This document shows positions 11,367-21,727 of a stretch of DNA of 64,000 nt, piece after piece. Below the pieces are notes generated by a model. The model did not search any database. It worked only from the letters and a program-made list of their open reading frames with translations, and was not told the origin of the DNA. The stretch's first letter is position 1. Each line of letters opens with the position of its first letter. The translations under genes were made by a program, and so were the position numbers. The stretch comes from Perilla frutescens (Eukaryota > Streptophyta > Magnoliopsida > Lamiales > Lamiaceae): contig BRKX01000015.1 of the NCBI GenBank assembly GCA_026008535.1, positions 26,247,501 through 26,311,500 on the forward strand, read 5' to 3'.

Positions 11367-12177
11367 TGTAACACAAATTTTTTGTATTTAATTTGGTAAA
11401 ACACAAAACGTGTACAATTCAGATGATTTTCGGATCAAAATATAATTTCACGGATCCAATCTCTATTTTTCCTCTGATTCTTCTCTTTAAAACTTGATCT
11501 TCAAATGGTCTTCGAAGCTTTCGGGGAATATTTGTATCCTCAATCTTTTTTGACTTGGTATTTGGATTTGGTCTTCGAAGTTTTCAGGGAAGATTTGTAT
11601 CCTCGATATTTTTTTACTTGGTATTTGGACTTGATAACGTTAACCGGGGGCTGACGACCTTGATTCCGGATTGAACGTTGGATTTGAGGTAATTCTGACG
11701 AAGAACGACTTGAATCTTGCTAGAACACCTTGGATATTGGGACTTTATAACGTCGTATAGAGGGTTTCAGAACCTTGATTCCGGATCGAACGCTGGATTT
11801 GAGATGAATCCGATCTCCGGTGAAGAATGACTTGAACGTTGGAGAGAACTTCATAGAGAATATTTTCTCCAATTTCTTGAGCTCTTAAATTCTGACTTCC
11901 GGATTGATTTTCAACTAATATGGAGGCCCCTATTTATAGTTGTATGGAGAGAGATCTAAGGGTGATGTGGCACTATCTCATTGATTGTTGAAAATTGATA
12001 TATATCTTTTGAAAGATATTTACTTGCTGCCAAAGACTCTTGATATTAATTATATAATAATATCTTTATTATTTAAATATTTTATTTAATTTTGGATTTC
12101 ATAAGATTCCAAAACTAAATAAATATATAAAAATTAATAAAAATATATTTAAATTTTATAAATTTTCACTGCCTACC
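11367..12177 (-). mobile_element. LTR of TR-GAG element (5' LTR in element orientation)
   Basis: Near copy of 8563-9374. Its outermost base is C where the partner has A (CCTACC versus CCTACA), so the terminal CA of the LTR has mutated; the duplication GTTGG follows immediately. Confidence 0.85.
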
Positions 12178-12182
12178 GTTGG

Positions 12183-12497
12183 TCCCGATTTTTTTTCTGC
12201 TTCTTGCTTTGTTAGTGACAATGTTGTGTTTTCACGTGATATCATTAAAAAAGACACCAATGTCGTTAACATAGCAGGAGGCGGAAAAAAAGAGACCAAT
12301 ATAATTAACATCTACTAATGTCACCATATATTTCCCCAATATAATTAAAAATATGAATATTAATTAAAATTGAAAATCCAAGCACGATGCCCGGTCGGAC
12401 TATCAAATTTTCCGAATGGGATGTGTTACAAAATCAGTGCCAGTGCGATTTTTTCTTTTTCAGCACGACCTATTAGACAACCCTTCTTTTTATGGAT
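12183..12497. other. No identifiable feature
   Basis: About 300 bp of AT-rich DNA between the TR-GAG element and the next MITE. No gene, TIR or RNA is recognisable. Confidence 0.6.
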
Positions 12498-12504
12498 ATT
12501 ATTT

Positions 12505-12829
12505 TGGGTAAAATACACTAAAGCCCTAGTGTCATTGCATTTTTCACGAAGTCCTCTTCAATTTTTGACATTGTGTCAAATTCTTCTGTGGTTTTATAAA
12601 ATTCTGTTTAACTTTCATTTTTTTCCAATATTTTTTCCCAAAATACCCCTTGAGTTAGAGATTGTCTTGCATTTTTCCTAATTAATAAGAATATTTTGGG
12701 TAACATTTTGTGAAAAATGAAGCTTTAGACATTCTTTTAAATACTAGAGATTTTGACACACTTCCGAAAATAAAAGGTGGTTTCGTGCAAAATTTCAATT
12801 ACACAATGGGCTTTAACATATTTTACCTG
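12505..12829. mobile_element. Short MITE (325 bp)
   Basis: Left end TGGGTAAAATACACTAAAGC, right end (reverse complement) CAGGTAAAATATGTTAAAGC. The flanking direct repeat ATTATTT occurs at 12498-12504 and 12830-12836. The TIRs stay similar for ~100 bp. The frame 12370-12681 lies across its border and is not a gene. It is possibly hAT-like, but the duplication is only clear for 7 bp. Confidence 0.65.
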
Positions 12830-13225
12830 ATTATTTAAGACGTATGAGCTGGAATATGTGAAAATACAATCAGTCTTATTAAATAAAAGCTAAAGCCTAA
12901 CAAAGAAAAAAGAAATAAGAAAATTCAAATATTGTTATATCTACTTAGCCTTTTCTTTAAGGGAACTAGTGATGACTTACAAAGGCTACTGTAATTTCAA
13001 GCAACTATAAAGATAGTTAGTTAAAAAAAAAGGAACAATTACCCAAAAGAATCAACAATTAACATATTGAAAAATATACTTCCAACCTCTTAAAATGACG
13101 TAGTTGATAGGGTAATAAGTTTATAATTAAAAATTTATAAGTTTGAAATTCTACATATCAATGTTTTTAGGTCGAGTTTGTTGCAAGTGACTTGGACTTG
13201 CCTAATTCTTTGTTTGTATAATTAG

Positions 13226-14333
13226 TGTTAGAATTTATTGTCCAAAACACTAAAAAATTGAAACAAACTTATAATGTTAAACTCATCGTTTTAGATAGTG
13301 CTTCCACTATTTTAACAACACGCAGCAAAAGAAACATAAGTTTGCACAACAAAGATAATTTTAAATCGTACACCTTTTGTATGTGATTGCCACAGGGCGA
13401 AATTATACTTCCACAAGTAATAAACAATAAACAGTTGATAATGTCAGAACCAATGTTCACGACACATCAACAAGTTTACACGAATCCTAATCTAGTTTAC
13501 AACTAAACAGAATTCAAAAATCAAACTAACCTACCAGGTAGTTTGATCACAATTCAGCAACAAATCCTATACTTAGATATCTTGCATCTAATCTAACTTG
13601 AACAACCTTTTCACATGAATCGGTTGAACAATAGAAACACAATTAGATGAAGATAAAATAGCTAGAAATCTAGTCGCTAAATTTTCCAATTCGAGTTCTT
13701 GATCTTCTCACTCACAGCGGTGATATCTTCTCTACTCGAATGTCTTCTCCAATTGTTAAGTCTGCTCCTTATAGCTTCCTTCAATTGGTTCGGTTCAATC
13801 CATGTTCTCTCATGGATCGTGGGTTGAGAAAATAAACTGCCACGTCTTGATTTCCACTTGAGGCTTCAACCGTTTCTTCATCGTGGCTGGTATAAAGAGC
13901 TACGTCCTCATTTCAATTCTATTCAACTATCCCAACATACTCTGAAATAAATTGATTAGCATGAAAGTAACGAGACAACATGATTCCTGTAAAATAGGGA
14001 TTTCTTTGACCAATTCAACTTAATTAAAAGAAATATCTTAGTCACATATATCCTTTATTTTGAATATTTATTTCGTGGATATATATTATCTAAGATACAC
14101 AAATTAATTAGATCAAATTAAATTAAAAAATAATTAATCCTAAAAGGAAGGAAAGGATAAGATTATTGATTTGGAATGTCTCGGACAATGTTGCGGGAGT
14201 TCAGTATGACATCACATAGAACATTGTACTCGATGTATGTCATACATCTCCTCACAATTAGTATTTTCATCACACAGAATTATAAAAAGAGAATTCCCAT
14301 CTCTAGTGTATGATTGTAAGGGTGGTCATAACA
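13226..14333. mobile_element. Possible solo LTR
   Basis: A block of distinct composition starting TGTTAGAATTT and ending GGTCATAACA, i.e. TG...CA. The flanking five bases are ATTAG and ATACT, so the target duplication is not preserved or the borders are wrong. No coding sequence is found. Confidence 0.3.
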
Positions 14334-14344
14334 ATACTAGTGAG

Positions 14345-14794
14345 TAGGGATGTTAATCGGGTCACTTGACTTGATTTCAGGCCAATCCTATTAGGCTGTC
14401 AGTGATTCGAGTTAGATTTTTTCAGGTTCAAAATTCTTGGCATTAACCTTAACCCTAACCTTTTGATTTTCAAGATTGCCATCAAGCCAAAAAAATTTAC
14501 GAAAAAATCTTTAATATTATAAATTTATCTATTCATGTCACCTAAACTTATAATTTGAACAAATTAACACTAACTACAACATAACATAAGTGCTTAAATT
14601 AAATTACACCAAGCATGAAATTTTCAATATTTAACAAAAAAATATAAAGATAAACAATAAAAATTTGAAATATTCGGTCAACCCAACAAATTTCGGGCTA
14701 GTCCTATCATGCGACAATTTTTTGGCCGGAACCCTCTTTCTTTATCAGACTATTCAGACAAGCACATCGATTTCAGGTTGGATTGAAATCGGTA
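14345..14794. mobile_element. hAT-like MITE
   Basis: CTAGTGAG flanks both sides (14337-14344 and 14795-14802; the match extends to 10 bp as TACTAGTGAG). The ends are TAGGGATGTTAATC and, reverse complemented, TACCGATTTCAATC. The 8-bp duplication and short imperfect TIR fit hAT. No coding content. Confidence 0.7.
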
Positions 14795-15409
14795 CTAGTG
14801 AGTGTTTGTAACTAAACTTAATATTAATTATTTAAAGGTCTGAACAAAGAGAAAAGACAAACTATTATGTCATATGGTCTTATGCAGTGCTTGCATACCC
14901 AATCCCGCAGGAAAAAAATAAAAATAAAAAATTACCAATAAAATTATCTTTTTTTAATAATAAAAAGTATCACTCTAACACTGAAAAATATGTATTTGAA
15001 ATTTGGCTTATATGACTTTATTTAATCCCAATTAGGATTATTCAATTAAATTTATTACATCCCAATTAAGATTCATTACATTTCAAGTAGGATTCATTAC
15101 ATCTCAATTAGTGTTTATTCATCTTAATTAGGATTTATTTCGTCCCAATATTATACCCCAATTAGTGTTATTACATCCCAACTAACATAACTTTTTCGAT
15201 GAGAAAATTAGATGTGCCTCAAATAAGACATGTTTATCGACATCCTATAAATTCAATACCTTAGGAAAAACATGTTAGATTTTCGACCATTGAAACAATT
15301 AAAAGTGTCGAAATTGTTATAAATGGAAAGATAAAGTCATTATCATAAATTAAGTTTCAAAAGTTATATTGAAGTGACAAATTAAAATTAAAATTACAAT
15401 TAACCTATT

Positions 15410-16720
15410 TTGAATGGGTTCAGGAGTTAATTTTGCTTTTCATCTCATTAGAATATGGTCAAAATACTTTTAGTCTCAATTGATACTTTTGTTGCTCCCA
15501 ATAGAATTTTTCTTGACATTTTCGGTCCCAAAACTAACCGGATACTTAATGGCTGTTAAATTTTGGGACTAAAACTGTCAAAACATATTATTTGGGACCA
15601 AAAATGTCAAAAAAATTTAAATTCTGTACCAAAAATGTTAGGATCGAGACTAAAAATGTATATCAATTTTTTTAGTTTATTTTTTTTTCAATTTCTTATG
15701 CTTTAATTTAATTTTATACTTGTTATTTAGGGTTCATCCTACCCAACTATAATTTTTTTTATTATTTTTTAATATTTAATTTTCAAATAATCAATTAAAC
15801 TTTTTTGTTGTTTTGTTTATTTTTAATTTTCAAAATATACCAAATAAAATATTTAAAAATAAAGACCGATGAATATTTTAGTAATGATGGCTAAAATAAT
15901 TTGAGCGATAATAATAAAATGTGTTTAATTTGAATTAAATTACTTGAGTTTGATGATAATAAGTGTTAATTGCCTTAAAATATAAAAAATTTGAGGTGTT
16001 TTTGATTTTTCACATATCTTCTATCCCAACAGTTTTAGTTGGATGAAATCGTCTAATGCATTTCTCTATGGCGCTTTAATATTTTATTTTTCTTCAATTT
16101 CAATTTTTAATTAGTGCTTTAATTTAGTTTTTCAGTTGTTATGTTAGTGTGCATCCTACAAAATTTATGGTTTGTTATATTTTTTAGCATTTAATATTAG
16201 TTTTAAATTATTAGTTGATGATTTGAAAAATTAATTTAGCAACTCTACTAAAATTCCCCTTAATTTTTATTTTTAAATATTATATTTGGTATATGTTGAA
16301 AAAATTAATTGATTATATGAAAAATAAATAATAAAAAATTATAATGAATCATTAATTGGGTATGTGAATCTTGAATAACATGTATAAATTAAAATAATTA
16401 TAAGAAATTGAAATCAAAGAAAAAATTAAAAAAAATAAAATATACATTTTGATTTCAAGTGTAAGTTCTTGTGTTCTGGAATAAATTCCGCGATGTTTTT
16501 GGTCCCAAATACTATATGTTTTGATATTTTTAGTCCTAAAATTTAATGGCCGTTAAGTGTCCGGTTAGTTTTTGAACCAAAAACATCAAACACATATCAT
16601 TTGGAACCAAAAATGCTGAAAAAAATATATTGAGGCCAAAAAAATAACAATTGAGACTAAAAATAGTATAATCTTATTCTAATGAAATCAAAAATAAAAT
16701 TTACCCATGGACTGGGGTTT
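15410..16720. mobile_element. Long-TIR non-autonomous DNA element
   Basis: About 280 bp at the left (CATTAGAATATGG..., AACTAACCGGATACTTAATG near 15531) recur inverted at the right (CATTAGAATAAGA, AACTAACCGGACACTTAACG on the complement). The centre is AT-rich with no ORF. Borders are approximate and no target duplication was identified. Confidence 0.7.
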
Positions 16721-16856
16721 GAATTAGTAGGAAAGTCCAAGCCATAATTGCAACATTAAACTCTGCAGAAGCAGAACCCAGAAGAAGAATAGGTCCCTAG
16801 TGTATAAATTATGGATAAATCTCAATCATCTATTGATATAATCCAATGGAGTGAAA

Positions 16857-16980
16857 TTGATTTGATTAGTTGAGACATAGTTGTAAATCAACCCATTCAA
16901 ATAATCATGCGTTTCTTTGAAGGGCAAAATAGAAATTGATTTGATTAGTTGAGACATAGTTGTAAATCAACCCATTCAAC
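16857..16980 (+). repeat. 44-bp direct repeat, two copies 78 bp apart
   Basis: TTGATTTGATTAGTTGAGAC and the following AGTTGTAAATCAACCCATTC appear at about 16858-16900 and again at 16936-16979, essentially identical. Probably a local tandem duplication. Confidence 0.85.
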
Positions 16981-17129
16981 ATTAATACACATTTTGCTAG
17001 AAAATCTGTTTTCTGGTGCTCATTTCGTATGCCATGATGTTTTAATTCATATTCAAATATTCGATAATGCTAGATTAGTGTTGTTGTAGAGATGCTAATG
17101 CTAATATTTATTATGTTTTTACTATTGCA

Positions 17130-17970
17130 AAAAATATATATTTTCATAATATATTGTTATGTTATTTTTATATTACTGGATGTTTTTTATACTATTTGTT
17201 AATGCTTTTTATTTGATTAGTATATGTATAGGTCGTTTGATGTCAACATAAATCGTTATGTTATTTTTAGACTTCTTGATGCTTATTTTGTTATTTTATA
17301 ATGCTTTAATGCATGATTAGTGTCTTACTGGATTTTATGATGGTGCTTTTTTTGTTATCCAATATGCTTATAATTTAATTAGTAATCTAATATTTTGTAC
17401 TAATCATGTATGGAACATGCGAAGTTGTGGCTTTAATGTTGTCAAAATATAATAATTTCTTAATATTAAAAATGAATTATGAAATCGAAGTTGTATTTAT
17501 TTGTTAATATGAAATATTAATTATCATTGATAATGTATGATAGATTATAAATAATAATGAATTGGTTGTGTTATAACCATTGTAATAAATATTTAGTGCC
17601 ATAATATATTCTTATGTTATTTTTGTTCCCCTGGATGCTCTTTATACTATTTGTTAATATTTTTTTATTTGATCAGTTTAGGTCGTTTGATGTTAACACA
17701 AATCGTCAAGTTATTTGTAGATTTTAGGATGCGTATTTTGTGATTTTATAATGTTTTAATGTATGATTAGTGGCTTACTAGGTTATATGATGATGCTTCT
17801 TTTATTTTCTGAGATGCTTGTATTTAGTATTGTAATGTTTATTATTAAATATATATGGAATACATGAAATTATTGTTTAGATGTTGCTAAAATATAACAA
17901 TTTACTAATATAAAAAATGTATTAGAAAATAAAAATATTATATTTATTTGTTAATATAAATTATTAATTA
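17130..17970 (+). repeat. Diverged ~450-bp tandem duplication
   Basis: The series ATTTTTATATTACTGGATG, TAGGTCGTTTGATGTCAACA, TTTTATAATGCTTTAATG, TGATTAGTGTCTTACTGG (17160-17335) recurs in the same order at 17605-17780. It is AT-rich and has no gene. Confidence 0.75.
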
Positions 17971-18101
17971 TTATAACAATTCATTAATATTAAATAAAAA
18001 CTAAATGAAAATCATTATGATAATCATTACAACAATTAAATTTTATGAAAAATAGAAGCATAAAAAAAACTACACTACGATAATCATTTAGATAATATAA
18101 A

Positions 18102-18708
18102 CAAGGTTGCAGAATTCACTAGGCGCTAGTCGGGCGGTGAGAGGGGGCCTAGCGCCTAGCTAGGCGGGGTCTAGACGGAATCTAGGCGGAGCCTAGGCGG
18201 TTTTCTAATTTTCATATATATTGTTAATTTTTATTATTTATTGGTATTTATATATTAAATTTTTCAATTACTTCACATCCCACATCGATTATATAATGAT
18301 AATTGAGATGTATGTTATTGTATAAAAGTTCCAATTAGGTTTTCAAGCTTTTTCAATGTTTCCTATATCCCACATCGGTTTTAGATTGAAAGTTGGGATG
18401 TGGGTTGTTCTATAAAAGGGTGAGCTATCTTAATAAAATCTTCAAATTAGTTTTTCAATCTTTTCCCCATTTTACTACATCCCACATTGATTGTAGATTG
18501 AAAAATGGGATGTAGGTTGATGTATAAAGGGTTATATTTTGAACTAAAAATTTCAAAAAAAAAAAAAGTTTAACTAATCGGTGCCTAATTGCCCGATTAA
18601 TTGCCACCGAGGCTGCCTAGGTGTCGAGACTCGGTTGTCTGATTTCTTGGCCGATTTGGTTGTTTTCGGCATGGCTAGGGGCTGCCTAGTTTGATTTCTA
18701 CAACCATG
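18102..18708. mobile_element. hAT MITE with GGCGCCTAG-type subterminal repeats
   Basis: The 8-bp duplication AATATAAA stands at 18094-18101 and 18709-18716. The ends are CAAGGTTGCAGAA and, reverse complemented, CATGGTTGTAGAA. Subterminal regions carry repeated CTAGGCG-type words (CCTAGCGCCTAGCTAGGCGG near 18148). The centre contains three copies of a ~115-bp unit with promoter-like signals. Confidence 0.9.
18268..18530 (+). promoter_or_regulatory. Three tandem snRNA-type USE + TATA promoter signals
   Basis: ATCCCACATCG occurs at about 18278 and 18368, and the one-base variant ATCCCACATTG at about 18479. Each is followed by exactly 33 bp and then TATAAA (TATAAAAG, TATAAAAGGG, TATAAAGGG). In plants the upstream sequence element RTCCCACATCG plus a TATA box about four helical turns downstream is the layout of RNA polymerase II snRNA promoters (Pol III U6 uses about 10 bp less). 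No U1-U6 snRNA sequence follows, so only the promoter pattern is present. Each unit also holds an inverted GGGATGTRGG that could pair with the element. Confidence 0.75.
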
Positions 18709-18900
18709 AATATAAATGAAAATTTAAATAAAAACTAAATGAAAAGTGAAACTAAAGATAATTATTGCTTACATATGTTTGCAGGCTATTACACAAAGGT
18801 AGGGTTTACCCAGTGCGCACCACGATAGTGGCTGTGGGTTACCCTCGACATCCAAATACAGAAGACTACTAATACAAATTCTATTCATTATAACTCTTTA

Positions 18901-18902
<2 letters not shown>

Positions 18903-18947
<45 letters not shown>
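18903..18947. repeat. (AT)n microsatellite
   Basis: Uninterrupted TA dinucleotides of about 45 bp. Confidence 0.95.
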
Positions 18948-18948
<1 letters not shown>

Positions 18949-19217
18949 CTTGAGAAAAAAACATATCCGAGATATTTGCGATTTTAATTAACATCCCAAA
19001 TGTCAAAATTACAAAAGTGACCTCTAGTGTAAAAAATGAAGTCAACCTACCATAAAAAATAAAAAAATCACATCCGTCCATTTAGTTAAATTGAAGGTTT
19101 AGATTAATCCCACCTCTTATATATAATGCCACTCTTTATTCGTTGCTTTCTACCCGTTCTTTTTATTTTTTAATAAAATTTTACTTCCATTTTACAATAT
19201 AAATTGGTTGGCTATAA

Positions 19218-19293
19218 TTTTTTTTTGTTTACTCACACATCCGATCTGGTGATATTGAGAAGATTCGAACCCATGATCTTTGATGTCTAAATA
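19218..19293 (-). mobile_element. Truncated tRNA-derived SINE
   Basis: The complement contains a B-box (GGGTTCGAATCTTCTCAATA) and a 3' part matching the SINE at 45440-45556 (ATATCAC..., GTGTGTGAGT), ending in an A-run (plus-strand T-run at 19218). The A-box half is missing at this position; the VANDAL-like element starts right there. Confidence 0.65.
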
Positions 19294-19427
19294 GATAAAA
19301 GTAAACAAAAGTAAATAGTAATTGGGAAAAAATAACAACTTTTAAAAATAGGTAGTTTGTTAGGCAATTTGTACTATAATAGACTTGGTCCCCACATCCA
19401 ATCATTGAGTCAGTGTACTTTTGTACA

Positions 19428-19668
19428 AGCCTCGATTGTAAATTGCCTTGATTTAAATTACAAGCCTCGATTGATTATTTAAAATTGTCTCGATTAAAAG
19501 CCTCGATTAATTTACAAATATGTTGAGCGTCGATTACAAGCCTCGATTAATTTACAAATATGTTGAGCCTCGATTATTGTTCTTAAAAGCCTCGATTATG
19601 ATTTACAAATATGTTGAGCCTCGATTAAATTTGTCTCGATTGAAAGGGGATGTCTCAATTAATTGTCT

Positions 19669-19720
<52 letters not shown>

Positions 19721-20095
19721 AGCCTCGATTATTATTCTTAAAAGCGTTGATTATGAAAAGAATAAAGGTTTTGATTTCACCCTTCAATTATGATTTCAAA
19801 TTGTCTCGATTATGAAAAGAATCGAGGTTATGATTTCAAATTGTCTCGATTATGAAAAGCAGCGAGTATGATTTCACCCTTCGATTATCATTTCAAATGG
19901 TCTCGATTATTTTTTAAAAAGTCTCGATTAGTTTTAAAAAAAACCTAGATTAATTATAAAAGATTATTGATTAATATCTTTCTTGACACGATTAATATCT
20001 AACTATCCTCGATTAATGTCATTAATCGTGGATCATGCAATTTAATCGAGGCCTTCATTTAAAAGAATCGAGGTAATGTTCCCTACAATTAATCG
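19428..20095 (-). repeat. Left subterminal GCCTCGATTA array of element A
   Basis: Dozens of GCCTCGATTA / GTCTCGATTA words on the plus strand at irregular 15-40 bp spacing. From about 20010 the orientation turns to TAATCGAGG. An (AT)n microsatellite at 19671-19715 interrupts it. Confidence 0.9.
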
Positions 20096-20290
20096 TGACT
20101 TTTTTAGTGAACGCATTTATTTCTTCTGTAAGATAGGTACTGAGTTTCACTACATAAAAAGAAGGAAATGTTACTGGCTTCATTAAATGAAAAGAAAGGG
20201 AAGGTAGGACCGAATTAATGAAAATAAGGGAAGGTAGGACCGAATTTAATACAGTTTAATGTTTTGTAACGAGGTAGGTTAAATTTTTGA

Positions 20291-20471
20291 ATAAATAGAC
20301 ATAACATCCGAGCTCGCTTATTCACACTACAATACAAGCTTTTATTTACACTACAATACAAATCAACCAAGAAGAGCAAAAGTTGAAGAAATTTTTTCGA
20401 GCAAGGGGGCGAAAGAAAAGATTTTTCTGAAGAAAAAAATAGTGCACGAAAATTTTCACCAATTTTCAAAG
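20291..20471 (+). promoter_or_regulatory. Inferred core promoter and 5' UTR exon of the element A MURA gene
   Basis: A TATA-like ATAAATA at 20291-20297 is followed by motif-free sequence up to CAAAG|GTACGTTTT, a good splice donor at 20472. The acceptor would be TTGCAG at 21722-21727, directly before the MURA ATG. The intron so defined (20472-21727) holds the second motif array. Inferred from signals only. Confidence 0.5.
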
Positions 20472-20634
20472 GTACGTTTTGTACTCCATTTTTTTGAACT
20501 TATTTTGCAAATAATTATTATTTTGATTATATATTGCATGTGTTGTTAGATTTAATTTGAAAATAGGCGACAGAGAGAGATTTACATGTCATACCCTTTA
20601 ATCTTTAATATATTGATGATTTGCATCTGGTAGA

Positions 20635-21545
20635 CTATAATAGTGGCTATTAGAATTAATCGAGGCTATTTTAGAATTAATCGATGTATTTTTTAGAATT
20701 AATGGAGGCTCTTAGAATTAATCGATGCTATTAGAATTAATTGAGGTTAATTTAAATTTAATCAAGAAATTATTTAAATTAATCGAGGTTAATTTAAAGT
20801 TAATCGAGGAATTATTTAAATTAATCGAGGCTTAGTTGAAATTAATCGATGCTCATTGTAAAAGTAATAGAGGCTATTAGAATTAATGGAGGTATTTTTT
20901 TAGAGTTAATCGATGAATAATTTAAATTAATCGAGGCTTAGATTAAATTAATCGATGCTCCTTTAAATTAATCAATGCACATTGTAAAAGTAATCGAGTC
21001 ATTTTTTAGAATTAATCGATACTTTTTTTAGAATTAATCGAGGCAACTAGAATTAATCGATGCGGTTTGCGGAATTAATCGAGGATATTTTATTAATTGA
21101 GGTTAATTTAAAGTTAATCGAGGCTTAGTTGGAATTATTTAAATTAATTAAGGCTTAGTTGAAATTAATCGATGCTCATTGTAAAAGTAATCGAGGCTAT
21201 GAGAATTAATGGAGGTATTTTTTTAGAGTTAATCGATGAATAATTTAAATTAATCGAGGCTTAGATTAAATTAATCGATGCTCCTTTAAATTAATCGATG
21301 CTCATTGTAAAAGTAATCGAGTCATTTTTTAGAATTAATCGATACTTTTTTTAGAATTAATCGAGGCAACTAGAATTAATCGATGCGGTTTTTAGAATTA
21401 ATCAAGGATATTTTATTAATTGAGGTTAATTTAAAGTTAATCGAGGCTTAGTTGGAATTATTTAAATTAATCGAGTAAAAGTAATCGAGACATTTTTTAT
21501 TCAAGTTTTTAATCGATGACTATTAAGAAGCACTATTAATCGTGA
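20635..21545 (+). repeat. TAATCGAGGC array in the MURA 5' UTR intron
   Basis: The plus strand reads AATTAATCGAGGCTTAG, AGAATTAATCGATG and similar words every 15-35 bp. Two blocks, about 20880-21110 and 21185-21470, are near copies of each other (a ~305-bp tandem duplication). The motif is in sense orientation relative to MURA. Confidence 0.9.
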
Positions 21546-21589
21546 CTATTATTTTATTCAAGATTTTAGTTCATGCTATTTGACTTAAT

Positions 21590-21692
21590 AGGTTTTAGGT
21601 TGTAGGGTTTAAGGTTTTAGAGTTTTATAGGGTTTTAGGGTTTAGGGCTTTAGGGCTTTGGGGTTTAGGGTTTTATAGGGTTTAGGGTTAAA
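21590..21692 (+). repeat. Telobox-like TTTAGGG cluster upstream of MURA
   Basis: About ten degenerate copies of TTTAGGG / TTTTAGGG just before the MURA start. Too irregular for a true telomere; resembles interstitial telobox clusters found in plant promoters. Confidence 0.85.
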
Positions 21693-21727
21693 TTGTGATC
21701 TCATGTAGCATTGTTTATAAATTGCAG

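Larger units (their letters stand above)
8563..12177 (-). mobile_element. TR-GAG type LTR retrotransposon (gag only), complete
   Basis: Two LTRs of about 811 bp (8563-9374 and 11367-12177) flank an internal region on the minus strand. The target duplication GTTGG occurs at 8558-8562 and 12178-12182. The only coding domain is Ty3/gypsy gag; no protease, RT or integrase is seen, which fits non-autonomous TR-GAG elements. On the minus strand a candidate primer-binding site, TGGCACGCCCAGTGCGACC, lies a few bases after the 5' LTR (about 11343-11361). Confidence 0.85.

Noticed and set aside
13226..14333. Confident call of a complete solo LTR
   Set aside because: TG...CA ends exist but the 5-bp flanks differ (ATTAG and ATACT); kept only as a low-confidence feature.
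18790..18845. TAGGGTTTACCCAGTGCGCACC segment, possibly a known repeat family relic
   Set aside because: Too short to assign or to define borders.
21590..21692. Telomeric repeat as a chromosome end
   Set aside because: Short, degenerate and flanked by coding DNA on one side and motif array on the other.
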